Notes: generated from the letters alone by a model not told the origin. Counted from the stretch's first letter, positions 46,707 through 56,260 are shown. The stretch: DNA of 64,000 bases from Mesorhizobium sp. (GCA_004017535.1 SAJS01000015.1:62001-126000), one strand, 5' to 3'. Translations and numbers: made by a program.

Positions 46707-46934
46707 ATGACGACGGCTGAAGATATCATCGAGGGCGAGACTGCAAGGCTGAGGCCTGCCGGGGTTCCGACACTGAAGCCGGCGCAGCATCCGGCAGGGC
46801 CTTTCGAGGCTGCGGCGGCCAAGCCGAGCGCTCGCGACGCGCTGGTGACCGGGCTTTTGGTGATCTACCCGGCTTTCGCGGCGGTCGCGGCAATCCTGGC
46901 CGGGCTGTTTTTGGCGGGCGCCGGCAGCGTTTGA
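46707..46934 (+). CDS. Small membrane protein, 75 aa
   Basis: The frame from ATG 46707 gives [20 protein letters not shown], a Pro/Ala-rich middle and one hydrophobic segment ([20 protein letters not shown]) at the end. It is probably a single-pass membrane protein. A 5' extension to 46569 overlaps repeat sequence and is unlikely to be translated. The family is not recognised. Confidence 0.55.
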   Translation: MTTAEDIIEGETARLRPAGVPTLKPAQHPAGPFEAAAAKPSARDALVTGLLVIYPAFAAVAAILAGLFLAGAGSV

Positions 46935-46971
46935 ATTAGAGTCTTTCCGCGAAATCTCGAAGGCCGGCGCT

Positions 46972-47022
46972 GCCCCTCATCCGCCCTTCGGGCACCTTCT
47001 CCCCGTGAACGAGGAGAAGGGA
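46972..47022. repeat. Short copy of the intergenic palindrome before tag
   Basis: The segment CCCCTCATCCGCCC, then CACCTTCTCCCCGTGAAC and GAGGAGAAGG, is a single-arm copy of the element at 46370-46541. It lies just after the small membrane gene and the end of tag, and may act as a terminator for tag. Confidence 0.65.
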
Positions 47023-47029
47023 AAACCCT

Positions 47030-47683
47030 TCATCTCGGCCGCTTAAGTTTCCTGCGCTCTTTCTCCACCTCCGCCCTGCAATAGCAGCCCTCGAGGTGGT
47101 CGTTGACGAGGCCCATAGCCTGCATGAAGGCGTAGACCGTGGTGGGGCCGACGAAGCTCCAGCCTCGTTTCTTCAACTCCTTCGAGATCCTGACCGACAC
47201 GGCCGTCGTCGGATTGGCGCGCAGATGCGCCAGGTCGACGATTTCCGGACGCTCGTCCGGGCTCGGTTCGAACTTCCAAAACCAGGCGGCTAAAGAGCCG
47301 AACTCGTCGACCACCTCGCGGGCGCGTTTGGCGTTGTTGACGGTCGAGACGATCTTGCCGCGATGGCGGATGATGCCCGCGTTGCCGAGCAGGCGCTCGA
47401 CATCCTTGTCGGTGAAGAGCGCCACCTTGTCGAAGTCGAAGTCGGCGAAGGCCTCACGGAAATTCTCGCGCTTGCGCAGGATGGTGAGCCACGACAGGCC
47501 CGACTGGAATCCTTCGAGGCAGATCTTTTCGAACAGCCGGCGATCATCCGTTACCGGCCGGCCCCATTCATGATCATGATAGTGAAGATAGTCCGGCAAA
47601 TTGCCATGCCAGAAGCAGCGCGCCTTGCCGTCAGGGCCGTCGAGAATGCCGGTATTTTCCGTTGCCATCGTCAGCAGATCCAT
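47030..47683 (-). CDS. tag: DNA-3-methyladenine glycosylase I
   Basis: The protein has 217 residues. It carries RCFWHGNLPDYLHYHDHEWG with the catalytic Glu, then FEKICLEGFQSGLSWLTILR, and the zinc-binding His/Cys region LVNDHLEGCYCRAEV. It removes 3-methyladenine from alkylated DNA. It is a single gene; an in-frame ATG six codons in (MATENTG) is an alternative start. Confidence 0.94.
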   Translation of the reverse strand: MDLLTMATENTGILDGPDGKARCFWHGNLPDYLHYHDHEWGRPVTDDRRLFEKICLEGFQSGLSWLTILRKRENFREAFADFDFDKVALFTDKDVERLLGNAGIIRHRGKIVSTVNNAKRAREVVDEFGSLAAWFWKFEPSPDERPEIVDLAHLRANPTTAVSVRISKELKKRGWSFVGPTTVYAFMQAMGLVNDHLEGCYCRAEVEKERRKLKRPR

Positions 47684-47881
47684 TCGTTAATGCGCCTCGG
47701 CGCCGCTTTTACCGTGGCTTTACCAGATTCCTGAACCGGCCGGTAACCACACCAAAAGGTTTACTGACAAAGCGGCATTTTACGCATTCCGATTCATGTT
47801 TTGCTTGCCGCTTAGCGCCAAGGATCGCGAAACCGAGGGCGCCCTCTCCGCCCCGGATGAGTTCGATCAAGGTGCGTTCCG

Positions 47882-48619
47882 ATGAAGACAGCGTTTTGTT
47901 CCCTGCTCGGTGCCGTGGCAATCCTTGCCGCCGGCGCCACGACTACCCTTGCCAATGACCGCTATGCGGATATGCCGCCGGTGACGGTGAGCCCCGACCT
48001 CTCGGCGCCATGGGTGCTACAGCTTGGCCGTGCGCCGGGCATCGTGCGCCCGGCCCGGCAGGCGGCGCAGCCGCTGCAGCGCCTGTTCCAGGCGCAGCCC
48101 GATCGGCAGAAGACGGCGGCCGTGCAGCAGCCGGCCAGGCGCATGGTAATGCGGCCGCAGATTAACCCGATCTATCTGCCGCAGGAAGTCGCTTATGACG
48201 GGCCGGCAAAGCCGGGCACCATCGTGATCGACACCCATCAGAACTTCCTTTTCCTGATCGAGAAGAACGGCAAGGCGCGCCGCTATGGCGTCGGCACCGG
48301 CAAGCCCGGCTTCGAATGGTCGGGCACGCACAAGATCACCAACAAGCGCGAGTGGCCGGACTGGCGGCCGCCGGCGGAGATGATCAAGCGTGAGGCAGCC
48401 AAGGGCCGTTACCTGCCGACCTATCTCGCCGGCGGCATCGAAAACCCGCTGGGCGCCCGCGCGCTCTATCTCGGCACCACCGAATACCGCATCCACGGCA
48501 CCAACCAGCCCTGGACGATCGGCGGCGCGGTGTCTTCCGGCTGCATCCGCATGCGCAATGAGGACGTCGTCGACCTTTACGAGCGCGTCAATGTCGGAAC
48601 CACGGTCGAGGTGATCTAG
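47882..48619 (+). CDS. L,D-transpeptidase (YkuD family)
   Basis: The protein has 245 residues. A signal peptide (AVAILAAGATTTLA) targets the periplasm. The YkuD domain begins near KPGTIVIDTHQNFLFLIEKN. The catalytic motif is YRIHGTNQPWTIGGAVSSGC followed by IRM, with the His and the nucleophilic Cys. In rhizobia such enzymes make 3-3 peptidoglycan crosslinks or link proteins to the wall. It is a single gene. Confidence 0.94.
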   Translation: MKTAFCSLLGAVAILAAGATTTLANDRYADMPPVTVSPDLSAPWVLQLGRAPGIVRPARQAAQPLQRLFQAQPDRQKTAAVQQPARRMVMRPQINPIYLPQEVAYDGPAKPGTIVIDTHQNFLFLIEKNGKARRYGVGTGKPGFEWSGTHKITNKREWPDWRPPAEMIKREAAKGRYLPTYLAGGIENPLGARALYLGTTEYRIHGTNQPWTIGGAVSSGCIRMRNEDVVDLYERVNVGTTVEVI

Positions 48620-48679
48620 TTTCTGCGAGCCAGCCGGTTAGGCAGCGCAGCACTTTTAGTCCAGCTGTTGCCGCCAAGT

Positions 48680-48800
48680 CATAGTGCGATCCCGTGGGAT
48701 GTGCTTAAACGGTGTCGAGTTTACGGGGGACGGGCCGTGTGGGGATACGGCCGGTCACGAAAGGGCAGCGCGGGCAACCGCGCTGCCCTTTTCGTTCTTG
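48680..48800 (+). ncRNA. Candidate small RNA with terminator
   Basis: Between the transpeptidase and folD lie two hairpins in a row. The first, GACGGGCCGT with ACGGCCGGTC (48729-48738 and 48747-48756), has one mismatch. The second, AAAGGGCAGCGCGG with CCGCGCTGCCCTTT (48760-48773 and 48778-48791), is perfect and is followed by TTCGTTCTT. A stand-alone terminator 140 bp after a gene, preceded by a stem-loop, is typical of a small RNA. The 5' end is a guess. The rest of 48620-48978 has no gene. Confidence 0.4.
48760..48799 (+). terminator. Strong rho-independent terminator
   Basis: The 14-bp perfect stem closes with a GCAA tetraloop and is followed by a U-rich run. It terminates either a small RNA or the L,D-transpeptidase transcript before folD. 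Confidence 0.85.
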
Positions 48801-48978
48801 AGGCTTCTTTGACGCGTGGCGCGGCAAGTCGCGGCGCAAACAGACGGATTCGCTTTCGGGGCTGATTTCCCGGCGCTCCTCTGCTATTGCAGTGCACAAA
48901 TCCTGATCGTCACGCAATTCTGGACGCAACGCTGCTTACGCGATTTCCTCGAATTGCCCAGAAGGCAGAGGTGCCGCC

Positions 48979-49899
48979 ATGACCCGGACCGACGACAGCC
49001 GCTATCTGAAAGGCGGCCCGGTTGCCCAGCGCATCATCGCGTCGGTGCGCGAAGATGCCTTGATCGCCACGGCCGAAGGTTTTCCGCCGAAGCTGGTTTC
49101 GATCACCGTCGGCGACACCGCCGCGGTCGATGTCTACGTGCGCAACCAGCGTGCCAAGGCAGCCCTTGCCGGCATCGGCTTCGAGGAGCGGCGCTTTGCC
49201 GCCGACATCACGGCCGGCGAACTGGAAGCGGCGATCCACGGCCTCAACGCCGACCCGCGCGTCACCGGCATCATCATCCAGCGGCCGGTGCCGGCGCATA
49301 TCCCGATCAAGACGCTGCAGGGCGCGGTGCATCCGCTGAAGGATGTCGAAGGCATGCACCCGGCCTCGATCGGCAACATCGTCTACAACCAGCTCGACCT
49401 GGCGCCCTGCACGGCGGCGGCCTCGGTCGAACTGCTGAAGGAGACCGGCCTCGATCTCAAGGGGCTCGAAGTGGTCGTCGTCGGCCATTCCGAGATCGTC
49501 GGCAAGCCGATCGCCTTCCTGCTCATGAGCGAAGGCGCCACGGTGACGGTGTGCCACCACATGACGCGCTCGGTGGCGGCGCATGCACGGCGTGCCGACG
49601 CGCTGTTCGTCGCGGTCGGCAAGCCGCGGCTGATCAAGGCAGACATGGTGAAGCCGGGCGCCGCCGTCATCGACATCGGCATCAATTCGGAGGTCGGGCC
49701 CGACGGCGAAACCCGCATCGTCGGCGACGTCGATGCCGAAAGCGTCAAGGAAGTGGCCTCCTGGATCACGCCGGTGCCGGGCGGCGTCGGTCCGCTCACC
49801 GTGGCGATCCTCCTGCGCAACACCATGGTGGCGCTCAACCGCCAGCGCGCGCTCTATCGCGCGACCTACGGCGTGGCGGATCAGCTCGCGGCGGAGTAG
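48979..49899 (+). CDS. folD: Methylenetetrahydrofolate dehydrogenase/cyclohydrolase
   Basis: The protein has 306 residues. It holds SITVGDTAAVDVYVRNQRAK with the substrate-site Tyr and Lys, GIIIQRPVPAHIPIK, and LEVVVVGHSEIVGKPIAFLL, the NADP-binding loop. It interconverts one-carbon folates for purine and formyl-methionyl-tRNA synthesis. GGCAGAGG lies just upstream. It is followed by an intergenic repeat. Confidence 0.97.
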   Translation: MTRTDDSRYLKGGPVAQRIIASVREDALIATAEGFPPKLVSITVGDTAAVDVYVRNQRAKAALAGIGFEERRFAADITAGELEAAIHGLNADPRVTGIIIQRPVPAHIPIKTLQGAVHPLKDVEGMHPASIGNIVYNQLDLAPCTAAASVELLKETGLDLKGLEVVVVGHSEIVGKPIAFLLMSEGATVTVCHHMTRSVAAHARRADALFVAVGKPRLIKADMVKPGAAVIDIGINSEVGPDGETRIVGDVDAESVKEVASWITPVPGGVGPLTVAILLRNTMVALNRQRALYRATYGVADQLAAE

Positions 49900-49908
49900 G
49901 CCGGCACA

Positions 49909-50075
49909 CGCCCCCTCAGCCAGCCTCCGCTTCGCTCGGCCGACCATTCCGGGCGAGCCACGCGTCTCGCCCGTCCTTCGGCCCCCGCCGGGGAGAGGAG
50001 ATCGTCCGCGGCGGCGCCAGTCTCTTCTCCCCTCGGGGAGAAGGTTGCCGCGAAGCGGTCGGATAAGAGGGCGCC
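49909..50075. repeat. Intergenic palindromic repeat between folD and glcF
   Basis: CGCCCCCTCAGCCAGCCTCC, then CCCGCCGGGGAGAGGAG and TCTTCTCCCCTCGGGGAGAA form several short stems. The 3' part is the CCTTCTCCCC family also seen near 46.4 kb. It lies between convergent genes and could end transcription from both sides. Confidence 0.6.
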
Positions 50076-50086
50076 GGCGACGAGGA

Positions 50087-51412
50087 TTACTCTGCCGCCG
50101 CAAGCCTTCGCTCGGAAACACCTTCCGGCTTCGGGCCGCCATACGCCCAGTCGAGCAGCTTGATCGTGTGCACCACCGGCAGCTTGGCGGCGGACGCGAT
50201 TTGCGTGATGCAACCGATATTGCCGGTGGCGACAATTTCGGCGCCGGTCGCCTCGATGTTTTTCACCTTGCGGTCGCGTAGCTTGGCTGAAATCTCCGGC
50301 TGTAGGATATTGTAGGTGCCGGCCGAGCCGCAGCACAAATGCCCTTCGCGCGGCTCGCGCACGACGAAGCCCGCCTTGGCGAGCAACTCCTTCGGCTGGC
50401 GCGTGATCTTCTGGCCGTGCTGCATCGAGCAGGCGGAATGGTATGCAACGACGGTGCCCGGTTTGCGCACCGGCTCGGGCAGGTCGAGCGCGGCGAGATA
50501 TTCGGTGATGTCCTTGGCCAGCGACGATACCCGCGCCGCCTTTTGCGTATAGGCCGGATCGAGGCGCAGCATGAAGCCGTAGTCCTTGATCGTGGTGCCG
50601 CAGCCCGACGCGGTAATGATGATGGCATCGAGCCCGCCTTGGTCGATCGCGCGCGTCCAGGCGTCGATATTCCGTCTGGCCGAGGCAAGAGCCTGATCCT
50701 CGCGGCCCATGTGATGGACGAGCGCGCCGCAGCAGCCCTCGCCTTCGGGCACCACGACCTCGACGCCAAGCCTGGTCAGCAGCGAGATGGTAGTGTCGTT
50801 GATGGCGGGATCGAGCACCGACTGCGCGCAGCCGGTAAGGATGGCGACGCGGCCTCGCTTTGTGCCTTGCCCGGCATGCGTACCTGGTTTCCGCATCGGC
50901 GATGCCGGCGGGCTCGCGGACGGCACGAGCTTCAGCATGGCGGCGACCGGCTTCAGACCCGGCAGTTTGTCGAACAGGCCGATGAAGGGCCGGCCGAACC
51001 CTGCCAGTTTCAGCGCGGCGCGGAAGCGGCTGGGATGAGGCAGCACGAAGGCCAGCGTGGCGCGTATCAGCCGGTCGAACAGCGGCCGCTTGTAGGTCTG
51101 CTCGATATGGGCGCGGGCGTGGTCGACCAGATGCATGTAGTTCACGCCCGACGGACATGTCGTCATGCAGGCAAGGCAGGACAGACACCGGTCGATATGG
51201 GTGACGATCTCCTTATCCGCCGGGCGGCTGTTCTCCAGCATGTCCTTGATGAGGTAGATGCGGCCGCGCGGCGAATCGAGCTCGTTGCCAAGCGTCACAT
51301 AGGTCGGACAGGTGGCGGTGCAGAAGCCGCAATGCACGCATTTGCGCAGGATCTTCTCCGATTCCGCGACATGCGGGTCGGCAAGCTGGGCAAGGGAGAA
51401 ATTGGTCTGCAC
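50087..51412 (-). CDS. glcF: Glycolate oxidase iron-sulfur subunit
   Basis: The protein has 441 residues. Two 4Fe-4S motifs are present (CVHCGFCTATCPTYV and CLSCLACMTTCPSGV), and two cysteine-rich CCG domains (GEGCCGALVHHMG and EGHLCCGSAGTYNIL). It passes electrons from the FAD subunits to the respiratory chain. It is the last gene of the glcD-glcE-DUF4870-glcF operon and starts 10 bp after the DUF4870 stop. Confidence 0.95.
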   Translation of the reverse strand: MQTNFSLAQLADPHVAESEKILRKCVHCGFCTATCPTYVTLGNELDSPRGRIYLIKDMLENSRPADKEIVTHIDRCLSCLACMTTCPSGVNYMHLVDHARAHIEQTYKRPLFDRLIRATLAFVLPHPSRFRAALKLAGFGRPFIGLFDKLPGLKPVAAMLKLVPSASPPASPMRKPGTHAGQGTKRGRVAILTGCAQSVLDPAINDTTISLLTRLGVEVVVPEGEGCCGALVHHMGREDQALASARRNIDAWTRAIDQGGLDAIIITASGCGTTIKDYGFMLRLDPAYTQKAARVSSLAKDITEYLAALDLPEPVRKPGTVVAYHSACSMQHGQKITRQPKELLAKAGFVVREPREGHLCCGSAGTYNILQPEISAKLRDRKVKNIEATGAEIVATGNIGCITQIASAAKLPVVHTIKLLDWAYGGPKPEGVSERRLAAAE

Positions 51413-51422
51413 GCAAAAATCC

Positions 51423-51812
51423 TTACTGTCCCAGAAGCCAGCTCTGCGGGTTCCTGACGGGCTCGCCGCGCTGCAGCGCCTGGATGCCCAGAATGCAGCG
51501 GGCGATGAACCAGACGGCGACGGCCAACATCAGCACGAAGCCGATCACAAGCATCATCAGGACCACCGAGATCAGCGCGTAGAGAACGCCGATCCAGAAC
51601 GTCCTGATCAGGAACGTGTAGTGGCTTTCGACGAAGCCGCCGGCCTTGCCGCGGTTGATGTAGGCAAGCACGATGCCGACAATGCCGGTGATGCCGATGA
51701 CGAAGCTGGCGAGGTAGAGAATGTAGATGACCAGCGCGTTGGTCTGGCCCGGCTCCAGCCAGCGATCGGTCTGGCGTGGCGCGCTGCTCGGTCCTGGATC
51801 GGTATTGCTCAT
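51423..51812 (-). CDS. DUF4870-like small membrane protein inside the glc operon
   Basis: The protein has 129 residues with three membrane segments: TNALVIYILYLASFVIGITG, then TFWIGVLYALISVVLMMLVI GFVLMLAVAVWFIARCILGI in the second half. The pattern ILYLASFV ... GIVLAYINRGKAGG is the DUF4870 (tic20-like) family. Its start overlaps the glcE stop by 4 bp (51809-51812), and glcF follows 10 bp later, so it is translated with the oxidase subunits. It might anchor or assist the complex; no function is known. Confidence 0.85.
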   Translation of the reverse strand: MSNTDPGPSSAPRQTDRWLEPGQTNALVIYILYLASFVIGITGIVGIVLAYINRGKAGGFVESHYTFLIRTFWIGVLYALISVVLMMLVIGFVLMLAVAVWFIARCILGIQALQRGEPVRNPQSWLLGQ

Positions 51813-53077
51813 GATGCTGCTCCCTCCGTTGATTGGACGAGAGTAGCAGAGCCGGCGCCCGGCGCCATGCGGCCGGGGTTGAGGATATTCTTCGGGTCGA
51901 ATTCGGCCTTGAGCCGCGCCGAGAGCGCCGCCAGATGCGGCGGCGGCGGCTCGAACACCGGCAGCGCCGCGCGATGCGGAGCAGAGGCGCGCACCAGTGT
52001 CGCGTGGCCGCCGCCATGCTTGCGGATCAGCCCGCGCAAGAGGTCGGCCTCCGGATCATCCTCGCGCATCGACAGCCACACCAGGCCGCCCTGCCAATCG
52101 TAGAACGCATCGACCGCCGCCTGCATGCGCAGCGCCATCACCATGTGATGCGCCTCGGATGGCGCCATCGAGACGCGCCAGACCGGCCGCGTGCCGCTGT
52201 CTGCGAACGGCCGGCAATCACGGATGTCGCGCCAGATCGTCTTCGACGCCTCGCCGGCGATCTCTTCCAGCGGCCCTGCCTTGCCGAGCAGCTTCCGCAG
52301 CGCCTCGATACGATAGACGACCGAGGGGCCAAACCCCTCGACGCGCAGCAGCGTGGCGGCGTCGCTGCCGTGCTTGCCGCCGGCGACACGGGCCGCGATG
52401 CGCTCCGGCAGATGCGCCGCGCTCGACACTTCGGCGCTGGAGCCCAGCGCCAGCGCCATGGCGGCGACCGCTGCCTCGTCGAGCAGGCCGCGGATGGCCA
52501 AAGTCACTTCCGTTTCGGCGGCCGGCAGCACCTTGAACGTGACATCGGTGAGCACGGCCAGCGTGCCCCAGCTGTTCGCCATCAGCTTGGAGAGATCGTA
52601 GCCGGTGACGTTCTTGACGACGCGCCCGCCCGACTTGAAGGCCTCGCCGCGGCCGGACACGGCGGCGACGCCAAGGATATGGTCGCGCGCGGCGCCTGCC
52701 TTGAGACGGCGCGGGCCGGACAGGTTCGAGGCCAGCACACCGCCGATGGTTCCGTTCTTGCCCCCTTGGCCTAGCTCGCCGCCGAGCAGCGGGCCGTAAT
52801 CCATCGGCTCGAAGGCAAATTGCTGGCCGTTTTCCGCAAGCAGTTGTTCGATCTCGGCGAGCGGCGTGCCGGCCTTGGCCGACAGCACCAACTCGGCGGG
52901 CTCGTAGAGGGTTATGCCAGTGAGCTTGGACAGGTCGAGCGTGTGCTCGGTCTGCAGCGGACGACCGATGCCGCGCTTGGAGCCGTGGCCGAGGATTTCG
53001 AGGGGTGTTTCCTCGGCCGCTGCCCATTGGATGGTGGGGAGGGTTTCGGCGGAAGAGGATGGGGTGAAGGTGGTCAT
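51809..53077 (-). CDS. glcE: Glycolate oxidase FAD-binding subunit GlcE
   Basis: The protein has 422 residues from ATG 53075-53077; the frame continues upstream into the repeat, so this start is preferred. [20 protein letters not shown], then [20 protein letters not shown], and [20 protein letters not shown] are the FAD-binding PCMH motifs. The C-terminal end is [12 protein letters not shown]. It is a partner of GlcD and GlcF in oxidation of glycolate to glyoxylate. A RIME element separates it from glcD. Confidence 0.94.
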   Translation of the reverse strand: MTTFTPSSSAETLPTIQWAAAEETPLEILGHGSKRGIGRPLQTEHTLDLSKLTGITLYEPAELVLSAKAGTPLAEIEQLLAENGQQFAFEPMDYGPLLGGELGQGGKNGTIGGVLASNLSGPRRLKAGAARDHILGVAAVSGRGEAFKSGGRVVKNVTGYDLSKLMANSWGTLAVLTDVTFKVLPAAETEVTLAIRGLLDEAAVAAMALALGSSAEVSSAAHLPERIAARVAGGKHGSDAATLLRVEGFGPSVVYRIEALRKLLGKAGPLEEIAGEASKTIWRDIRDCRPFADSGTRPVWRVSMAPSEAHHMVMALRMQAAVDAFYDWQGGLVWLSMREDDPEADLLRGLIRKHGGGHATLVRASAPHRAALPVFEPPPPHLAALSARLKAEFDPKNILNPGRMAPGAGSATLVQSTEGAAS

Positions 53078-53120
53078 GGGTGCGCGACCATCCCAAATGA
53101 GGATATGTCGAGTTCCTTCA

Positions 53121-53279
53121 CACCCCCCTCTGTCCTGCCGGACATCTCCCCCGCAAGGGGGGAGATCAGATGTCGCCTTGGCTTTCGCCAATCTGCAACG
53201 TCGCCAGAAAGGCGGGGCGCAGAAACTGCCAATCTCCCCCCTTGCGGGGGAGATGTCCGGCAGGACAGAGGGGGGTGTT
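53121..53279. repeat. RIME-type palindrome inside the glc operon
   Basis: The left arm CCCCCCTCTGTCCTGCCGG then ACATCTCCCCCGC, and the right arm GCGGGGGAGATGTCCGGCAG with GACAGAGGGGGG are inverted copies with about 65 bp between. The family is the same as at 44536-44695. It sits between the glcD stop and the glcE start, and would form a large hairpin in the mRNA. Confidence 0.85.
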
Positions 53280-53298
53280 CAAGCGCCAACATAGCCAC

Positions 53299-54795
53299 TC
53301 AAAACCTCGGAATATCCGGAAACGCCACCTGCCCGCGATGCACATGCATCCTTCCCAGCTCCGCGCACCGGCGCAGCTGCGGAAACACTTTTCCCGGGTT
53401 GAGCAGGTGGTTGGGATCGAAGGCGCATTTGACGCGCATCTGCTGGTCGAGGTCGATCTGGTTGAACATTGCCGGCATCAGGTCGCGCTTCTCGACGCCG
53501 ACGCCGTGCTCGCCGGTCAGCACGCCGCCGACTTCGACGCAAAGCCGCAGTATGTCGGCGCCGAAGCTTTCGGCCTTGTCGAGCTCGCCCGGCACGTTGG
53601 CGTCGTAGAGGATCAGCGGGTGCAGGTTGCCGTCGCCGGCGTGGAAGACATTGGCGACGCCGAGGCCGTATTTCTCGGAGAGATCACGCATGCCGGCGAG
53701 CACGCGCGGCAGCTCCTTGCGCGGGATAGTGCCGTCCATGCAGTAATAGTCGGGCGAGATGCGGCCGACCGCCGGAAACGCCGCCTTGCGCCCGGCCCAG
53801 AAGCTCAGCCGCTCCTGCTCCGACTGCGAGATGCGGCAGGTGGTCGAGCCGTTCCTATAGGCGATCGCCTCGACGAGGCCGATCAAATGGTCGACCTCGA
53901 CGCTCGGTCCGTCCAACTCGACGATGAGCAGCGCCTCGACGTCGAGCGGATAGCCGGCATGGACGAAATCCTCCGCCGCATGAATCGCCGGGCGGTCCAT
54001 CATCTCCATGCCGCCGGGGATGATGCCGGCGCCGATGATGTCGGCGACGCACTGGCCGCCCTGTTCGCTGGTTGGAAAGCCGATCAGCAGCGCGCGCGCC
54101 GTCTCCGGCTTCTTGAGGATGCGCACGGTGACCTCGGTGACGACGCCGAGCAACCCTTCCGATCCTGTCATGACGCCGAGCAGGTCGTAGCCCTCCTGGT
54201 CGAGATGGCTGCCGCCGAGCCTGATCACCTCACCATTCATCAGCACCATCTCGATGCCCAGCACATTGTTGGCGGTGAGACCGTATTTCAGGCAATGCAC
54301 GCCGCCGGAATTCTCCGCGACGTTGCCGCCGATCGAGCAGGCGATCTGGGAGGATGGATCAGGGGCATAGTAGAAGCCCTCCTGCTCGACGGCGGTGGTG
54401 ATGCCGAGATTGGTGACGCCCGGCTGGGCGACGACGGTGCGGTTGGGATAATCGATTTGAAGGATGCGGTTGAAGCGGCTCATCACCAGGAGCACTGCAT
54501 CTTCCAACGGCAACGCGCCGCCGGACAGCGAGGTGCCGGAACCGCGCGGCACGACGCGGATGTTGCGCTCGTTGCAGTATTTCAGAACCCGCGAGACCTG
54601 AGCCACCGTTTCCGGCAGCACGACGACCAGCGGCAACTGCCGGTAGGCGGTCAGACCGTCACTTTCGAAGGCGCGCATTTCATTGGCCGCATCGACGACG
54701 CCCTCGCCCGGCACGATGATGCGCATGTCGGCGACGATCTCAGCGCGCCGGCGCAGCGGCTCGGCATCTGGCTTGGGCATGGCTAGGCCGGACAT
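53299..54795 (-). CDS. glcD: Glycolate oxidase FAD-linked subunit GlcD
   Basis: The protein has 498 residues. The PCMH FAD domain has RVVPRGSGTSLSGGALPLED, then IACSIGGNVAENSGGVHCLK, and the C-terminal domain has NVFHAGDGNLHPLILYD and EHGVGVEKRDLMP with flavin-contact residues. It is the catalytic subunit that oxidises glycolate or D-lactate. It is the first gene of the operon on the minus strand. Confidence 0.95.
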   Translation of the reverse strand: MSGLAMPKPDAEPLRRRAEIVADMRIIVPGEGVVDAANEMRAFESDGLTAYRQLPLVVVLPETVAQVSRVLKYCNERNIRVVPRGSGTSLSGGALPLEDAVLLVMSRFNRILQIDYPNRTVVAQPGVTNLGITTAVEQEGFYYAPDPSSQIACSIGGNVAENSGGVHCLKYGLTANNVLGIEMVLMNGEVIRLGGSHLDQEGYDLLGVMTGSEGLLGVVTEVTVRILKKPETARALLIGFPTSEQGGQCVADIIGAGIIPGGMEMMDRPAIHAAEDFVHAGYPLDVEALLIVELDGPSVEVDHLIGLVEAIAYRNGSTTCRISQSEQERLSFWAGRKAAFPAVGRISPDYYCMDGTIPRKELPRVLAGMRDLSEKYGLGVANVFHAGDGNLHPLILYDANVPGELDKAESFGADILRLCVEVGGVLTGEHGVGVEKRDLMPAMFNQIDLDQQMRVKCAFDPNHLLNPGKVFPQLRRCAELGRMHVHRGQVAFPDIPRF

Positions 54796-54937
54796 CGGTC
54801 ATCTCGCTTGACTGGTCAAAATCTTTTACCAGCATGATCGTCTTGTTGCAAACGCTGCTTTGGTTGCAGGCCGCAACGAGCGTGATGCCAAGCTTCCGCA
54901 GCGGCAATCTGCCGCTGGCGCTCTCCTCTTCGAGAGA

Positions 54938-56260
54938 TTACTCGCCCGGATGCTTCGCCGGCTCGGAATGCATCTTGCGCACCCGGCGCACGCCCCACCA
55001 GACCAGCAGGATGGCGACTGGGACGGAGGCGGCGGTGACGACTTCTGGCGCGAAGGCGTGACCGAAGATCGAGGCGCCCTTGGCGACATAGCCGATTAGG
55101 CCGACGACGTAGTATGACACAGCGGCCACGGACAGGCCTTCCACCGTTTGCTGCAGGCGCAGTTGCAGCCGGGCCCGGTTGTTCATCGACGCCAGCAGGT
55201 CGCGGTTCTGCTTCTCGACTTCGACGTCGACCCAGGTGCGCAGCAGCGTGGTGGCGCGGGTGAGTTTCCGCGACAAATTGGCCTGGCGCTCCTCGACCGA
55301 GCGGCAGGTGCGCATGGCCGGCGCCATGCGCCGCTGCAGGAAGCCCGCCCAGGTATCAAAACCCTGCACCGGCTCTTCATCCAGCGCCTCCAGCCTTTCG
55401 GTGACGATGCCGTCATAGGCGCGGCTGGCGCCGAAGCGGTAGAGGCTGGATGCGGCGTCGGCCTCGAGTTCGGCGGCGAGCTCGGTGAGGTCGGCGAGCA
55501 GCGTCTGGCTGTCGCGTGTTTCGACGGCCTTCATTTCCAGCGTGGTCTGCGCGAGGCGGTCCTCGATGCGGCGGGCCCGGCCGGACAGCGTCAAGGCCAG
55601 AGGCAGGCCGAGCATGGCCAGCGTCCGATAGGTCTCGATGTCGATCAGCCGCTGCGACAGGGCGCCGGTGCTGGCCGGCGTCAAACCGCGATCGAGCACC
55701 AGGATACGGGTCAGGCCGTCGCCGTCCTGGCGGAAATCGGTGATGATGGCGGCAGCGCCGCGTTCGACCAGCGAGTAGCAGAGGCTTGTTGGGTCGAAGC
55801 CGGCGATCAGCCTTTCGCTCGCCTGCGTCCATTTGCGGATTTCGAGGCGGATGGCGGAGATCACCGTGCCTGGGGGCGAGAAGCCGTTACCGAAGGGCGA
55901 ATCTTCCTGCCCCCGGCCATTCTCGGCCAGCGGCCCCTCCCACAGATAGGTCGAGAATTCCGTATGTCGCTCCCAACGCAACGAGCCCTTGCCCCATTTC
56001 ATGGCGTGGTGGCGCGCGTTGCGCTCAGGCGCTGCGATTCCCAGCCGCCTCGAAAGCTCCGAGAGCACGGCATGGTCGACCGCGGCGCCGGCCTCGGTCA
56101 TGAAGGAAAGCTGGATCAGCACGCGCGGCTTTTCAATCAGCGGGTGCGGACGGGCATGAACCTCGCCAATCGCGCCGGGCCGCCCCTCATGCGCCGGAAA
56201 ACCCATGACGCTGCCTTGGGCGCGCGGCTGGAATTCGAGACTGGACATCTCGTCGGACAC
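54938..56260 (-). CDS. DUF3422 family membrane protein
   Basis: The protein has 440 residues from GTG 56258-56260 with GGGGGA 6 nt upstream; the frame is open to 56335. The N-terminal part has HPLIEKPRVLIQLSFMTEAG, KWGKGSLRWERHTEFSTYLW then EGPLAEN. The middle has ILVLDRGLTPASTGALSQRL. The C-terminal end has two membrane segments (LSVAAVSYYVVGLIGYVAK and VVTAASVPVAILLVWWGVRR). The family is widespread in proteobacteria and uncharacterised. It is a single gene between glcD and the divergent regulator. Confidence 0.88.
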   Translation of the reverse strand: MSDEMSSLEFQPRAQGSVMGFPAHEGRPGAIGEVHARPHPLIEKPRVLIQLSFMTEAGAAVDHAVLSELSRRLGIAAPERNARHHAMKWGKGSLRWERHTEFSTYLWEGPLAENGRGQEDSPFGNGFSPPGTVISAIRLEIRKWTQASERLIAGFDPTSLCYSLVERGAAAIITDFRQDGDGLTRILVLDRGLTPASTGALSQRLIDIETYRTLAMLGLPLALTLSGRARRIEDRLAQTTLEMKAVETRDSQTLLADLTELAAELEADAASSLYRFGASRAYDGIVTERLEALDEEPVQGFDTWAGFLQRRMAPAMRTCRSVEERQANLSRKLTRATTLLRTWVDVEVEKQNRDLLASMNNRARLQLRLQQTVEGLSVAAVSYYVVGLIGYVAKGASIFGHAFAPEVVTAASVPVAILLVWWGVRRVRKMHSEPAKHPGE

